Positions 49,936-57,917 of a stretch of DNA of 64,000 nucleotides are shown here, in pieces. The notes below the pieces were generated by a model, which searched no databases, was not told where the DNA came from, and saw nothing but the letters and a program-made list of their open reading frames with translations. Origin of the DNA: an uncultured Pelagibacteraceae bacterium (GTDB taxonomy: Bacteria; Pseudomonadota; Alphaproteobacteria; Pelagibacterales; Pelagibacteraceae). The DNA is taken from contig CACHBR010000003.1 in the NCBI GenBank assembly GCA_902578115.1, forward strand, positions 1 through 64,000, read 5' to 3'. The stretch's first letter is position 1, and every line of letters begins with the position of its first letter. Both the position numbers and the translations under genes were made by a program.

Positions 49936-49975
49936 ATGCTCTAGAAATAAGATATTTCATGACTATATACTTTTT

Positions 49976-50551
49976 ATGAGCAATTTAAATGACGAAGATA
50001 ACCAGGAAAAAAAAGTAGATCCTTTAAAAAAAGAGGATGAAAAAGAATTGAGTACTGAAGAAAAGCTTAAAGAAGTAGAGGAAAAGTTGCTCAGAACTCT
50101 AGCGGAACTTGAGAATCAAAGAAAAAGATTCGATAAAGAAATTAAAGATGCTATAGATTTTGGTGGTTTTAGTTTTGCTAAAGAGAACTTAGTAATACTC
50201 GATAACTTACAAAGAGCATACATTTCGATTAAGGAAGATCCTGTTTTAAAAGTTAATAAAGATATTGATAAATTTTTGAATAATATTGAAATAATTAAAA
50301 AAGATCTAATTTCAATATTTAAAAAGAATAGAATTGAAAAAATCGATACAAAAAATAAAAAATTTGATCCTAATTTTCATCAAGCAATGGCAGAAATGGA
50401 GGACGAAAAAGTTGAGCCAGGAACTATTGTTCAAGAAATGCTTCCTGGTTACATGTTTGGAGACAGATTACTAAGACCTTCTTTGGTGGCTGTTTCTAAA
50501 AAAAAGGCTCAAAATGAGGTTAAAAAACCTGAAAAAAGCGAAAAAAAATAA
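49976..50551 (+). CDS. grpE: DnaK nucleotide-exchange factor GrpE
   Basis: 191 aa. Acidic/lysine-rich N-terminus, a long coiled coil (about residues 25-65: EEKLLRTLAELENQRKR), then the beta domain with NFHQAMAEMEDE and GTIVQEMLPGYMFGDRLLRPSLV. Releases ADP from DnaK. First of the chaperone genes; 48 bp before dnaK, which has its own heat-shock promoter in that gap. The 40-bp gap upstream holds CTAG-N18-CTATAT, only a weak RpoH resemblance. Confidence 0.95.
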   Translation: MSNLNDEDNQEKKVDPLKKEDEKELSTEEKLKEVEEKLLRTLAELENQRKRFDKEIKDAIDFGGFSFAKENLVILDNLQRAYISIKEDPVLKVNKDIDKFLNNIEIIKKDLISIFKKNRIEKIDTKNKKFDPNFHQAMAEMEDEKVEPGTIVQEMLPGYMFGDRLLRPSLVAVSKKKAQNEVKKPEKSEKK

Positions 50552-50561
50552 CAATTTTCGT

Positions 50562-50590
50562 CTTGTAGTCTAAAAAAAAACACCCATATA
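50562..50590 (+). promoter_or_regulatory. RpoH-type (sigma-32) promoter of dnaK
   Basis: CTTG (50562-50565), 17-bp spacer, CCCATATA (50583-50590). This fits the heat-shock consensus CTTG-N17/18-CCCATnT used by alphaproteobacterial RpoH. Initiation would fall near 50596-50598, a few nucleotides before the dnaK ATG (50600), leaving essentially no 5' leader. Confidence 0.65.
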
Positions 50591-50599
50591 AAAGTAATC

Positions 50600-52519
50600 A
50601 TGAGCAGAGTAATAGGTATAGACTTAGGTACAACAAATTCATGCGTTTCAATCATGGAAGGCAAACAGCCTAAAGTAATTGAAAATGCTGAAGGCCAGAG
50701 AACAACTCCTTCTGTAGTTGCCTTTCTTGAAAAAGATGAAAAATTAGTTGGTCAACCCGCAAAAAGACAGGCAGTAACGAATCCAAAAGATACAATTTTT
50801 GCTTCTAAAAGGCTAATTGGTAGAACCTTTGATGATCCATCAGTAAAGAAAGACCTAGAAAAAGTTCCTTTTCAAATAGTGAAATCTGATAAAAATGATG
50901 CATGGATCGAGGCAAAAGGTAAAAAATACTCTCCCTCACAAATTTCAGCATTTATTTTACAGAAGATGAAGGAAACTGCTGAAAAGCATTTGGGGCAACC
51001 AGTTACAAAAGCTGTTATTACTGTGCCGGCTTATTTTAATGACGCACAAAGACAAGCAACTAAAGATGCAGGAAAAATTGCAGGTTTAGAAGTTTTAAGA
51101 ATAATTAATGAACCTACTGCAGCCTCGCTAGCTTACGGACTCGATAAAAAAGGAGGTAAAAAAATTGCTGTTTACGATCTTGGTGGAGGTACATTTGATG
51201 TATCAATTTTAGAAATAGGTGATGGAGTATTTGAGGTTAAATCAACTAACGGTGATACATTTCTAGGTGGAGAAGATTTTGATGATACCATTGTAGATTA
51301 CTTAGTTTCAGAATTTAAAAAAGATAATGGAATTGATTTAAAAGGTGATAAATTAGCTTTACAAAGGCTAAAAGAAGCTGCGGAAAAAGCCAAAATAGAA
51401 CTATCATCTGCAACACAAACTGAAATTAATCTCCCATTTATTACTGCAGATAAAACTGGTCCAAAGCATATAAATTTAAAATTTACCAGAGCCAAACTAG
51501 AAGCATTAGTTGAAAATTTAGTAGAAAGAACATTAGAACCTTGCAAAACTGCTTTGAAAGATTCTGGTTTTTCTGCTGCTGAGATAGATGAAGTAGTATT
51601 AGTTGGTGGTATGACGAGAATGCCAAAAATAGTTGAAACAGTTAAGAATTTTTTCGGCAAAGATCCAAATAAAAGTGTTAATCCAGATGAAGTAGTGGCA
51701 ATGGGAGCTGCTATACAAGCTGGTGTATTACAAGGTGACGTGAAAGATGTTTTATTATTAGATGTTACTCCATTATCTTTGGGTATCGAAACACTTGGTG
51801 GTGTATCAACAAAGTTAATTGATAAAAACACAACTATTCCAACAAAAAAAAGTCAGGTTTTTTCAACTGCTGAAGATAATCAGCCCGCTGTATCTATAAG
51901 AGTTCTTCAAGGAGAAAGAGAAATGGCAGCTGACAATAAAATTCTAGGTAATTTTGAGCTAGTTGGTATAGCCCCAGCTCCAAGAGGAATACCTCAAATA
52001 GAAGTAACTTTTGATATAGATGCAAATGGTATTGTTAATGTATCAGCTAAAGACAAAGGTACTGGAAAAGAGCAAAAAATTCAAATTCAAGCCTCTGGTG
52101 GTTTGTCAGATGAAGAAATTAAAAATATGGTAAAGGATGCAGAGGCTAACAAAGAAACGGATAAGAAAAAAAGAGATTCTGTTGATACAAGAAACCAGGC
52201 TGACACAATAATTCATTCAACTGAGAAAAATCTTAAAGAACATGGTTCAAAAATTTCAGAGTCTGAGAAAAAATCTATAGAAACTGGGATTTCAGATCTA
52301 AGAAATGCTTTGAAAGGAACCGATACGGAAGAGATTAAGAAAAAAACTCAAGCTTTAATACAGGCCTCGATGAAGCTCGGTGAAGCAGTTTATAAAAGTC
52401 AACAAAAACCTGCAGATAAAGATGACAATAATAAGGATAACAAAGAGGGTAAAGATAAAGAGAACGTAGTTGATGCAGAAGTTGTAGACTCAAAAGAAGA
52501 TAAAGAAAAAAGAGCCTAA
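50600..52519 (+). CDS. dnaK: Chaperone DnaK (Hsp70)
   Basis: ATP-dependent chaperone (639 aa). The ATPase domain has [46 protein letters not shown] and LVGGMTRMP. The linker [15 protein letters not shown] leads into the substrate domain, and the disordered acidic/lysine tail ends EDKEKRA instead of the EEVD-like or VDAEYEEV endings of some homologues. Between grpE and dnaJ; probably expressed both from the grpE transcript and from its own RpoH promoter. Confidence 0.98.
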   Translation: MSRVIGIDLGTTNSCVSIMEGKQPKVIENAEGQRTTPSVVAFLEKDEKLVGQPAKRQAVTNPKDTIFASKRLIGRTFDDPSVKKDLEKVPFQIVKSDKNDAWIEAKGKKYSPSQISAFILQKMKETAEKHLGQPVTKAVITVPAYFNDAQRQATKDAGKIAGLEVLRIINEPTAASLAYGLDKKGGKKIAVYDLGGGTFDVSILEIGDGVFEVKSTNGDTFLGGEDFDDTIVDYLVSEFKKDNGIDLKGDKLALQRLKEAAEKAKIELSSATQTEINLPFITADKTGPKHINLKFTRAKLEALVENLVERTLEPCKTALKDSGFSAAEIDEVVLVGGMTRMPKIVETVKNFFGKDPNKSVNPDEVVAMGAAIQAGVLQGDVKDVLLLDVTPLSLGIETLGGVSTKLIDKNTTIPTKKSQVFSTAEDNQPAVSIRVLQGEREMAADNKILGNFELVGIAPAPRGIPQIEVTFDIDANGIVNVSAKDKGTGKEQKIQIQASGGLSDEEIKNMVKDAEANKETDKKKRDSVDTRNQADTIIHSTEKNLKEHGSKISESEKKSIETGISDLRNALKGTDTEEIKKKTQALIQASMKLGEAVYKSQQKPADKDDNNKDNKEGKDKENVVDAEVVDSKEDKEKRA

Positions 52520-52530
52520 GACTAATAAAC

Positions 52531-52546
52531 AGGAGAAAAGTTTCTC
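52531..52546 (+). promoter_or_regulatory. dnaJ Shine-Dalgarno within a small hairpin (possible RNA thermometer)
   Basis: AGGAG (52531-52535) is a good ribosome-binding site 11 nt before the dnaJ ATG. Its GAG lies in the left arm GAGAA (52533-52537) of a 5-bp hairpin closed by TTCTC (52542-52546) around AAGT, ending directly at the start codon. Partial masking of the SD by a weak, melt-prone stem is what a heat-responsive leader would look like. Stability is low, so regulation is speculative. Confidence 0.45.
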
Positions 52547-53677
52547 ATGACAAAAAGAGATTATTATGAGGTCTTGGGAGTATCAAAATCAGCTAGTAAA
52601 GATGAAATAAAAAAAGCGTACAGAAAACTAGCTCTTAAATATCACCCAGATAAAAACAAAGGCGACAAGGCAGCTGAAGAAAAGTTTAAAGAAGGTAGTG
52701 AGGCTTACCATGTACTTTCTGATGACAAAAGAAAAAATAATTACGATCAGTTTGGTCACGCTGCTTTTCAAGGCGGTGGTGGACAGAGTGGTTTTGGTAA
52801 CTTTGATTTTTCTTCATCTTTTTCAGATATTTTTGAAGATGTTTTCGGTGACTTTGGATTTGGTGGATCGAGCCAATCTAGAAGAGGGAGAAGAAATAAT
52901 AGAGGAAATGATTTAAGATATGACATCTCAATAGATTTGGATGATGCGTTTAAAGGTAAAGAAGAGAAAATAAATTATACTACCTATAAGAAATGTAAAA
53001 CTTGTTCTGGTAGTGGAGCAAGACCAGGTTCTACACCTACAGCTTGCAGTTATTGTAGTGGTCAAGGTAGAGTGAGATCTAACCAAGGTTTTTTTACAAT
53101 ACAACAGACTTGTCCTGAATGTAGCGGCGAAGGGGAGCAAATAAGCAATCCTTGCAATAGCTGTAGCGGAGCAGGTAAAACTCAATCAAATGAATCTGTT
53201 TCAGTAAAAATACCAAAAGGTGTTGATGATGGCACTAGAATAAGAATTGCTGGAAAAGGAGAAGCAGGTACTAAAGGGGGTTCAAGTGGGGATTTGTACT
53301 TATTTGTATCTGTTGAACCACATGATATTTTTAAAAGATCTGAGGAGAATTTGTTTTATGAGCTGCCAATTTCAATTGCTGATGCTGCTTTAGGCGCTAA
53401 TGTGGAAGTTCCATCTATAGATGGAGGTAAAACTAAAATTAAAATTCCTTCTGGAACTCAAAGTGGAAAACAGTTAAGACTTAGAGGCAAAGGTATGCCA
53501 GTTCTTAAAAGAAACTTGTTTGGAGACTTATATATTAGGGTTGTTACTGAAGTACCCACATCCCTAACTAAAAAACAAAAAGAACTATTGAGCGAGTTTA
53601 AAGATCTAGAAGACAATAAATCTAATCCTTTAATTAAAAGTTTTTTTGACAAAGCAAAGAAATTTTGGAAACAATAA
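52547..53677 (+). CDS. dnaJ: Co-chaperone DnaJ (Hsp40)
   Basis: 376 aa, class A J-protein. J domain with the HPD tripeptide ([10 protein letters not shown]), Gly/Phe-rich region (about 75-110), and four zinc-binding C-x2-C-x-G-x-G repeats: [33 protein letters not shown]-terminal substrate domains follow, with [17 protein letters not shown]. Stimulates DnaK ATPase. The dapB ATG follows its stop immediately. Confidence 0.97.
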   Translation: MTKRDYYEVLGVSKSASKDEIKKAYRKLALKYHPDKNKGDKAAEEKFKEGSEAYHVLSDDKRKNNYDQFGHAAFQGGGGQSGFGNFDFSSSFSDIFEDVFGDFGFGGSSQSRRGRRNNRGNDLRYDISIDLDDAFKGKEEKINYTTYKKCKTCSGSGARPGSTPTACSYCSGQGRVRSNQGFFTIQQTCPECSGEGEQISNPCNSCSGAGKTQSNESVSVKIPKGVDDGTRIRIAGKGEAGTKGGSSGDLYLFVSVEPHDIFKRSEENLFYELPISIADAALGANVEVPSIDGGKTKIKIPSGTQSGKQLRLRGKGMPVLKRNLFGDLYIRVVTEVPTSLTKKQKELLSEFKDLEDNKSNPLIKSFFDKAKKFWKQ

Positions 53678-54454
53678 ATGAAAAAAATCAATTTATCAAT
53701 TACTGGTTGTCTTGGTAGAATGGGGCAACAACTTATTAAATCATCTAAAGCATCAAAAAATTTTAAAATTGTTTCTGTTACTGAGAATAAAAAAATTAAC
53801 AAAAAGGTATCTGGACTAAGGCCTGTGTTAAACTCAAAACATGCATTCTTAAATACAAATGTTATTATAGACTTCACAATTCCTAAATGCACAATGGAAG
53901 TGCTTAAAATTGCTTCAAAGTTAAAAAAAAGAGTGGTTATTGGAACAACTGGTTTTTCTAAAAAAGAGGAAAAATTAATAAAAAAATACTCAAAAAAAAT
54001 ACCAATCCTTAAAGCTGGGAATATGAGCCTAGGTGTTAATTTACTAGTTCATTTGACTGAAATTGCATCCAAATCTTTAAGTGATAAATTCCTTAGTAAA
54101 GTTTTTGAAATACACCACAAACGTAAAAAAGACCACCCATCTGGAACTGCTTTAATGCTTGGAAAGGGTATTGCAGCTGGAAAAAATAAAGAATTTAATA
54201 AAATGATTGGTAAAAGGTATTTAAATAAAAAATCTTTCCCTTTTGGCAAAAAAATTAATTTTAATTCAATAAGGAAAGGACAGGCTGTTGGAGAACATGA
54301 AGTAAAATTTTCAAGTGGGAAAGAAATTATTTCTTTAAATCACGAGTCCTTTGATAGAGCTCTATATTCAGAGGGTGCTTTAACTGCTGCAAAATGGTTA
54401 ATAAATAAAAAACCAGGTTTATACTCAATGAGAAATGTTTTAAATTTTAATTAA
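53678..54454 (+). CDS. dapB: 4-hydroxy-tetrahydrodipicolinate reductase
   Basis: Second committed step of lysine/diaminopimelate synthesis (258 aa). NAD(P) loop ITGCLGRMGQQLI, VIGTTGFS, and the active-site motif IHHKRKKDHPSGTA with the catalytic His and Lys; VGEHEVKF is the conserved C-terminal segment. It supplies peptidoglycan meso-DAP. Starts directly after the dnaJ stop, a conserved dnaJ-dapB order in alphaproteobacteria. Confidence 0.96.
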   Translation: MKKINLSITGCLGRMGQQLIKSSKASKNFKIVSVTENKKINKKVSGLRPVLNSKHAFLNTNVIIDFTIPKCTMEVLKIASKLKKRVVIGTTGFSKKEEKLIKKYSKKIPILKAGNMSLGVNLLVHLTEIASKSLSDKFLSKVFEIHHKRKKDHPSGTALMLGKGIAAGKNKEFNKMIGKRYLNKKSFPFGKKINFNSIRKGQAVGEHEVKFSSGKEIISLNHESFDRALYSEGALTAAKWLINKKPGLYSMRNVLNFN

Positions 54455-54464
54455 ATTTAAAACA

Positions 54465-55118
54465 ATGAATAAAAAAAATAGAGCAAAAATAGTACTCAAA
54501 ATATTAAATAAAATTTATCCTAAAACACCGATCCCATTAAAACACAAAAACACATTTACTCTTTTAGTTTCAGTTGCACTATCTGCTCAGACAACAGATT
54601 TGAATGTAAATAATGTAACGAAAAATATCTATAAAAAATATTACAAACCTAAACATTTTGTAAAATTAGGAAGAAAAAAAATTGAGAGACTTATTAAAAG
54701 TATAGGACTTTTTAGAAATAAAGCTAAAAGTGTTTATGTATTATCAAAACAATTGATTGAAAAACATAACGGTAAAGTTCCAAAATCTTTTGAAGACCTG
54801 GAAGATTTGCATGGTGTTGGCCATAAAACAGCAAGTGTGATTATGTCGCAAAAATTTAAAATACCTGCTTTCCCAGTCGATACACATATTCATCGCTTAG
54901 CACAAAGATGGGGTTTAACTAATGGTAAAAGTGTTATACAAACTGAAAAAGATCTTAAAAGATTATTCCCGAAAGAATCCTGGAGTAAACTTCATCTTCA
55001 AATTATCTATTATGGAAGAGAATATTGCAAAGCTAGAGAGTGTTATGGTGTTGCTTGTAAAATCTGTACTACTTGCTATCCTAATAGAAAAAAACCTGTA
55101 AAAACAAAAAAGGCTTAA
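54465..55118 (+). CDS. nth: Endonuclease III (DNA glycosylase/AP lyase)
   Basis: Removes oxidised pyrimidines and nicks abasic sites (217 aa). The helix-hairpin-helix is LEDLHGVGHKTASVI with the catalytic Lys, and the catalytic Asp is in FPVDTHIHRLAQRWGL. The Fe-S loop is present but unusual: cysteines fall at relative positions 1, 6, 11, 14 and 17 (from CKAREC to CTTC), instead of the C-x6-C-x2-C-x5-C (1, 8, 11, 17) of the family. Cluster binding is still likely through an alternative cysteine. Confidence 0.94.
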   Translation: MNKKNRAKIVLKILNKIYPKTPIPLKHKNTFTLLVSVALSAQTTDLNVNNVTKNIYKKYYKPKHFVKLGRKKIERLIKSIGLFRNKAKSVYVLSKQLIEKHNGKVPKSFEDLEDLHGVGHKTASVIMSQKFKIPAFPVDTHIHRLAQRWGLTNGKSVIQTEKDLKRLFPKESWSKLHLQIIYYGREYCKARECYGVACKICTTCYPNRKKPVKTKKA

Positions 55119-55119
55119 T

Positions 55120-56049
55120 ATGAAAATTTTGGGAATTGGTAATGCAATTATAGATGTTATTTGTAGAGTAGACGATAATTTCTTAAAAAAAAATGATTTA
55201 ACTAAAGGTACAATGAAGCTTGTAAATCAAAATGAATTTAAAGCTCTTACTTCTGAACTAAAAATCGAGGAAACTATCTCTGGAGGATCAGTTGCTAATT
55301 CCATGGTTGGACTTTCACAATTAAAAAATGAGGTTGGCTTTATAGGAAAAATAAATAACGATAAATTAGGAAATGAATATGAAAAAGGTCTTAAAAAAGA
55401 GAAAGTAAAATTTTTTTATTCTAAAAAGGATGAGGATGCTCCGACTGGAACATGTCTGATTTTAATCACACCTGATTCGGAGAGAACTATGTGCACTTTT
55501 TTAGGAATTGCAGGAAAAATTAATGAAAATGATATTAATATTGAAGCAATTAAAAAAAGCGAAATCACATTTTTTGAGGGATATCTTTGGGACGAAGGAC
55601 ATCCAAAAAAAGCTTTTGAAAAAGCAATAAAAAGTTCCAAAAAAACTGCTATGTCTCTTTCGGATAAATTTTGTGTTGATAGACACAAATCAAATTTTTT
55701 AAATTTAGTTAAAAATTCATTGGATATAACATTTGCAAATGAACAGGAAATTTTGTCCTTAGTTGATACAAATAGTTTTGAGGAAGCAGTTTCTTTCTCA
55801 AAAAATCTTGGAAAATTAGTAGTTATTACAAGAGGCGAAAAAGGAAGTATGGCCATAAAGAATGAAGAGGTTTTTGAATTTGGTGTCCAAGAAAATTTAG
55901 AAATTGTTGATTTAACTGGAGCAGGAGATCTTTTTGCAGCTGGATTTTTGCATGGTTATATAAATAATTTTTCGCTCAACGAATGTTTAGAAAAAGGAAC
56001 TGAAATGTCATCTAAGATTATTCAAAAAATTGGAGCTAGACTTTCTTAA
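55120..56049 (+). CDS. PfkB-family carbohydrate/adenosine kinase
   Basis: Ribokinase-fold sugar or nucleoside kinase (309 aa). The substrate motif GGSVANSMVGLSQL lies near residue 55, LITPDSERTMCTFLG contacts substrate, and the catalytic PfkB signature 2 is DLTGAGDLFAAGFLHG with the general-base Asp. The closest resemblance is to adenosine-kinase-like proteins of alphaproteobacteria; the substrate is not certain. Follows nth by 1 bp; its last 14 bp overlap the convergent ArfA-like ORF. Confidence 0.88.
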   Translation: MKILGIGNAIIDVICRVDDNFLKKNDLTKGTMKLVNQNEFKALTSELKIEETISGGSVANSMVGLSQLKNEVGFIGKINNDKLGNEYEKGLKKEKVKFFYSKKDEDAPTGTCLILITPDSERTMCTFLGIAGKINENDINIEAIKKSEITFFEGYLWDEGHPKKAFEKAIKSSKKTAMSLSDKFCVDRHKSNFLNLVKNSLDITFANEQEILSLVDTNSFEEAVSFSKNLGKLVVITRGEKGSMAIKNEEVFEFGVQENLEIVDLTGAGDLFAAGFLHGYINNFSLNECLEKGTEMSSKIIQKIGARLS

Positions 56050-56137
56050 TTTTTTTTCTGTTATAACTCCCTTTTCCTTTTTTTGGTTTAATAACTCTCT
56101 TTCGGTACTTATTTGTCATTAAATCTTTAGCGAACAT
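56036..56137 (-). CDS. arfA: ArfA-like alternative ribosome-rescue factor (33 aa mini-gene)
   Basis: Small ORF reading MFAKDLMTNKYRKRV then IKPKKGKGSYNRKKIKKV (33 aa). The core RV-x-K-x-KKGKGSY-x-RK matches the diagnostic segment of E. coli ArfA (RVEKNKKGKGSYMRK) at nearly every position. ArfA recruits release factor 2 to ribosomes stalled on non-stop mRNA; its basic tail enters the empty mRNA channel. An in-frame TTG at 56152 would add LKKRN and overlap the stop of the upstream winged-helix gene (TTGA). The 3' end overlaps the kinase gene by 14 bp. Much shorter than E. coli ArfA (72 codons), lacking its hydrophobic C-terminal tail. Confidence 0.75.
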   Translation of the reverse strand: MFAKDLMTNKYRKRVIKPKKGKGSYNRKKIKKV

Positions 56138-56148
56138 ATTTCTTTTCT

Positions 56149-56781
56149 TCAAAGTGAATAACCTTTCTTGGAATTTTTGATAAAACTATTATCTTTAAAT
56201 TGATTTTTAATTTTTTGCCTAAGCCTGTAAATATGAGTTTCCACAGTATGCGTGTCAGTATCAGCAGAATAATTCCAAATATTTTTTAATATAAATTCTC
56301 TACTTAATGGTTTTGAAGATGCATGAAGATTTTCAATAAAATTAATCTCCTTTTCAGTAATTTTTAAATACATATTATTTTTTTTAAGGGTTCTTTCATT
56401 TTTGTCTAAAATATAATCTTTAATACTTATTAAAGAATTATTTTTAAATTCAAATTTTTTACAAACGTTAATTACATCTTGATTAAACTGAATTAGATTT
56501 AATGGTAGTTTTATAATTAGTGAGTACATATCTTTTGATTGTGAAGTTTTTCCATTTTCTTGAATTAGAATTTTTGGTTTATTAAAATGTAAAGATGATA
56601 ATTTTTTACTATTTTCAATATCAGTAATTATTGCATTAAAATTTTCTTGTTTTAAATCAATTAAGTTTTTATGATCCAGATACAAATTAAAACTAAAAAA
56701 AGATTTTAGTTCTTCTAGTGCATTCAAAATATTTTTATTGCAAAAACATATTATGTTAATATTGTAATTTTCTTTATGCAT
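56149..56781 (-). CDS. OmpR-type winged-helix regulator with degenerate receiver domain
   Basis: 210 aa. The C-terminal ~75 residues are a clear OmpR/PhoB winged helix: LKITEKEINFIENL, LSREFILKNIWNY, the DNA-recognition stretch TDTHTVETHIYRLRQKI, and a KKGYSL ending. The N-terminal 110 residues have receiver-like length and alternation, with one Asp in NAIITDIEN at the phospho-acceptor position and Lys-Leu-Pro (IKLPLNL) where Lys-Pro is expected, but the paired acidic residues after strand 1 are missing. Probably phosphorylation-independent. No sensor kinase adjacent. Its start codon is half of a palindrome shared with the YkuD gene. Confidence 0.82.
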   Translation of the reverse strand: MHKENYNINIICFCNKNILNALEELKSFFSFNLYLDHKNLIDLKQENFNAIITDIENSKKLSSLHFNKPKILIQENGKTSQSKDMYSLIIKLPLNLIQFNQDVINVCKKFEFKNNSLISIKDYILDKNERTLKKNNMYLKITEKEINFIENLHASSKPLSREFILKNIWNYSADTDTHTVETHIYRLRQKIKNQFKDNSFIKNSKKGYSL

Positions 56782-57267
56782 TTATATTATAAAAATAAAT
56801 TCCTTTATGTTAAAGATTATAAGATAAAATGCTCGATAGGTAAAAGGGGTTTAACGAAGAAAAAAACTGAGGGGGATCTTAAAACACCAAAGGGTATTTT
56901 TAATTTTAAATTTGTTTTGTATAGGCCTGATAAAATCAAGTATTTTCGTACTGGGATCAGAAAGATAAAAATTAAGGAAGACTTTGGATGGTGTGATGAT
57001 CCAAGATCTAAATTTTATAACAATCTTATTAATTTTCCATTTAAAAAGAGTGCTGAAAAATTATATTTGAGTAAAAATATTTACGACATAATCTTAGTCA
57101 TAAATTATAATTTAAATCCTGTTAAAAAAAATAAGGGAAGTGCAATTTTTTTACATGTAGCTAAAAAAAGTTTGAGTCCCACTAATGGATGTTTAGCAAT
57201 TAAAAAAAAGGATTTATTAAAAATTTTACCTTTGATAAATAAAAAAACAAAACTTTTTATTTCTTAA
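56776..57267 (+). CDS. YkuD-family L,D-transpeptidase-like protein
   Basis: 163 aa. Family signs: CSIGKRGLTKKKTEGDLKTPKGIF (substrate groove, near the N-terminus), FGWCDDPRSKFYN, and the active-site stretch FLHVAKKSLSPTNGCLAI, where His and Cys correspond to the YkuD H-x...-S-x-G-C motif. No signal peptide or membrane helix is visible, as in many short alphaproteobacterial homologues, so its compartment is uncertain. Role: peptidoglycan crosslinking or remodelling. The ATG at 56776 is contained in ATGCAT, whose other strand starts the winged-helix gene. Confidence 0.85.
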   Translation: MHLYYKNKFLYVKDYKIKCSIGKRGLTKKKTEGDLKTPKGIFNFKFVLYRPDKIKYFRTGIRKIKIKEDFGWCDDPRSKFYNNLINFPFKKSAEKLYLSKNIYDIILVINYNLNPVKKNKGSAIFLHVAKKSLSPTNGCLAIKKKDLLKILPLINKKTKLFIS

Positions 57268-57917
57268 GTTCTTGGTCCTAAAATAGCAGAACCTATTCTT
57301 AGATAAGTTGATTTATGTTTTGCCGCAATTTTATAATCTGCTGACATACCCATACTTAAATCTTTAAGTCCAAGTTCAGAATTCAGTTTAGAAATATCCT
57401 CAAAATATTTTTCTGTATTAGTGTCATTTGGCGGAAGAACCATTAAACCTATTATATTTAATTTATTTTCTACTGAGCAATATTTAAAAAAACTTTTTAC
57501 ATCTTTCATTAATATCCCTGATTTTTGAGACTCATTTCCAATGTTAACCTGAATAAAATAAGATATTTTTTTATTTAACTCATCTTCACTTTTCTTACAG
57601 ACATCCGCTAACTTTAAATTATCTAGTGAGTGAATAAAGTTGAAAATATTAATAGCTTTTTTTGCCTTATTTGATTGCAACTTACCGACCATATGTATTT
57701 TTAAATTTTTGTTAGTTTTAACAATTTGAGACCATTTTATTTCGGCTTCTTGAACTTTATTTTCCCCAAAATGACAATGGCCGAAATTAATTAATGGTTC
57801 AAGCTTTGATAATGGGAAAGTTTTAGAAACGCAAATTATATGCGGCCTACTTGAATTGCTTAAGTTTTTTAAATTTTCTTGTATAATTTTCAACTTATTT
57901 ATAGTTTCATTAATCAT
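57264..57917 (-). CDS. yggS: PLP homeostasis protein YggS
   Basis: PLP-binding TIM-barrel protein without known catalysis, buffering pyridoxal phosphate (217 aa). PLP lysine in CVSKTFP, followed by FGENKVQEAEIKW, HMVGKLQSNKAK, VNIGNESQKSG, GLMVLPP, and LSMGMSADYKIA with the phosphate-binding RIGSAILGPRT. ATG 57917 is used; a TTG two codons upstream also exists. The start codon overlaps that of the divergent ThiE-like gene; the stop interlocks with that of the YkuD gene by 4 bp. Confidence 0.93.
   Translation of the reverse strand: MINETINKLKIIQENLKNLSNSSRPHIICVSKTFPLSKLEPLINFGHCHFGENKVQEAEIKWSQIVKTNKNLKIHMVGKLQSNKAKKAINIFNFIHSLDNLKLADVCKKSEDELNKKISYFIQVNIGNESQKSGILMKDVKSFFKYCSVENKLNIIGLMVLPPNDTNTEKYFEDISKLNSELGLKDLSMGMSADYKIAAKHKSTYLRIGSAILGPRT

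Noticed and set aside
49941-49968. RpoH promoter before grpE (CTAG-N18-CTATAT)
   Set aside because: Mismatches in both elements; much weaker than the dnaK promoter, so not listed as a feature.
51298-51831. 177-codon open frame antisense to dnaK
   Set aside because: Known type of long antisense frame in dnaK genes; no evidence of expression here.
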